Virus record (IMG/VR): IMGVR_UViG_3300027743_000094
Coordinates: 1 to 22,152 of that record
Strand: one strand, 5' to 3'
DNA: 22,152 nucleotides
From: a virus
In this document: positions 21,983 to 22,152 of the stretch, in pieces
Layout: every line of letters begins with the position of its first letter
Position numbering within the stretch: position 1 is the stretch's first letter
Notes under the pieces: generated by a model
Databases searched by the model: none
Told to the model about the DNA's origin: nothing
What the model saw: only the letters and a program-made list of their open reading frames with translations
Position numbers and translations under genes: made by a program

Positions 21983-22152
21983 TGTGTGACTTCCTCTGGA
22001 GTAATGTCGATGAAGGGTACGTCCTCGTTGGCCTTCTTCTCTATGTATACAATGTTGAGTGCATCTTCCATCTTGTGTCGATGCTCTACAACATCAGCGG
22101 GGCGATGTCCTGCACGATCAAGTACATCCTTAGATGCGGTGAACGCTAGTAC
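21979..22152 (-). CDS. C-terminal fragment of an unidentified gene, possibly terminase small subunit (5' end outside window)
   Basis: On the minus strand a frame is open from the right edge for 57 codons to a TGA at 21979-21981, which overlaps the ATG of the 745-aa fibre gene (ATGA). The visible residues start VLAFTASKDVLDRAGHRPAD and end VPFIDITPEEVTQ. The helix SKDVLDRAGHRP followed by a charged helix (VVEHRHKMEDALNIVYIEKK) resembles the tails of phage small terminase subunits, where AA-x-DxLDRAG-x-KP is common. That would fit a gene at the head of a packaging operon. The overlap and lack of stops support it being a real gene; the function call is tentative. Confidence 0.55.
   Translation of the reverse strand, partial: VLAFTASKDVLDRAGHRPADVVEHRHKMEDALNIVYIEKKANEDVPFIDITPEEVTQ

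Noticed and set aside
1-22152. CRISPR arrays, tRNA genes, insertion sequences or a toxin-antitoxin/defence locus
   Set aside because: The window is filled by structural genes with gaps below 100 bp; I saw no regularly spaced repeats, tRNA cloverleaf pattern or transposase motif.

Overview
The window is a stretch of a tailed bacteriophage (Caudoviricetes) genome. The gene set points to short-tailed, podovirus-type particles: a large terminase, a large P22-like portal, a scaffold and HK97-fold-type coat, a T7 gp11-like adaptor, a gp12/P22 gp10-like beta-rich tail hub, and a run of ejection proteins that includes a transglycosylase. There are no tape-measure, tail-tube or sheath genes. Base composition is moderate by eye, and CTAG is common rather than avoided, which argues weakly against an enterobacterial host. 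The host cannot be named from the sequence alone.

Layout. Positions 1-456 hold the 3' end of a plus-strand gene, probably a replication helicase/primase. Everything else, 440-22152, is one minus-strand late operon read from right to left. Its order is: a partial gene at the right edge (possibly small terminase); a 745-aa fibre; a 269-aa adhesin-like protein; a 54-aa mini-protein; a 104-aa beta-rich protein; large terminase; portal; scaffold; major capsid; a 123-aa protein; a 210-aa head-associated protein; an 86-bp gap with a hairpin; adaptor; tail hub; a second fibre (488 aa); two ejection proteins (305 and 323 aa); a 476-aa transglycosylase protein; and a 1381-aa giant ejection protein. That giant gene runs tail-to-tail into the replication gene with a 17-bp overlap.

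The genes are packed extremely tightly. Many junctions are TAATG or ATGA overlaps, so translational coupling is likely and promoters probably lie to the right of the window. Together they cover DNA packaging (terminase and portal), capsid assembly (scaffold, coat, head proteins), tail and adsorption (adaptor, hub, two fibre loci), and genome delivery (four ejection proteins). Lysis, integration and RNA polymerase genes are not in view.

The most notable points are a receptor-binding cassette lying upstream of the large terminase gene, possibly between the two terminase subunits; a mosaic fibre with a near-identical 31-residue module encoded by diverged DNA; an unlisted 54-aa gene with a consensus ribosome site; a transglycosylase with altered active-site context; and the overlapping convergent ends of the replication and late arms. 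No clearly new defence or regulatory system was found.
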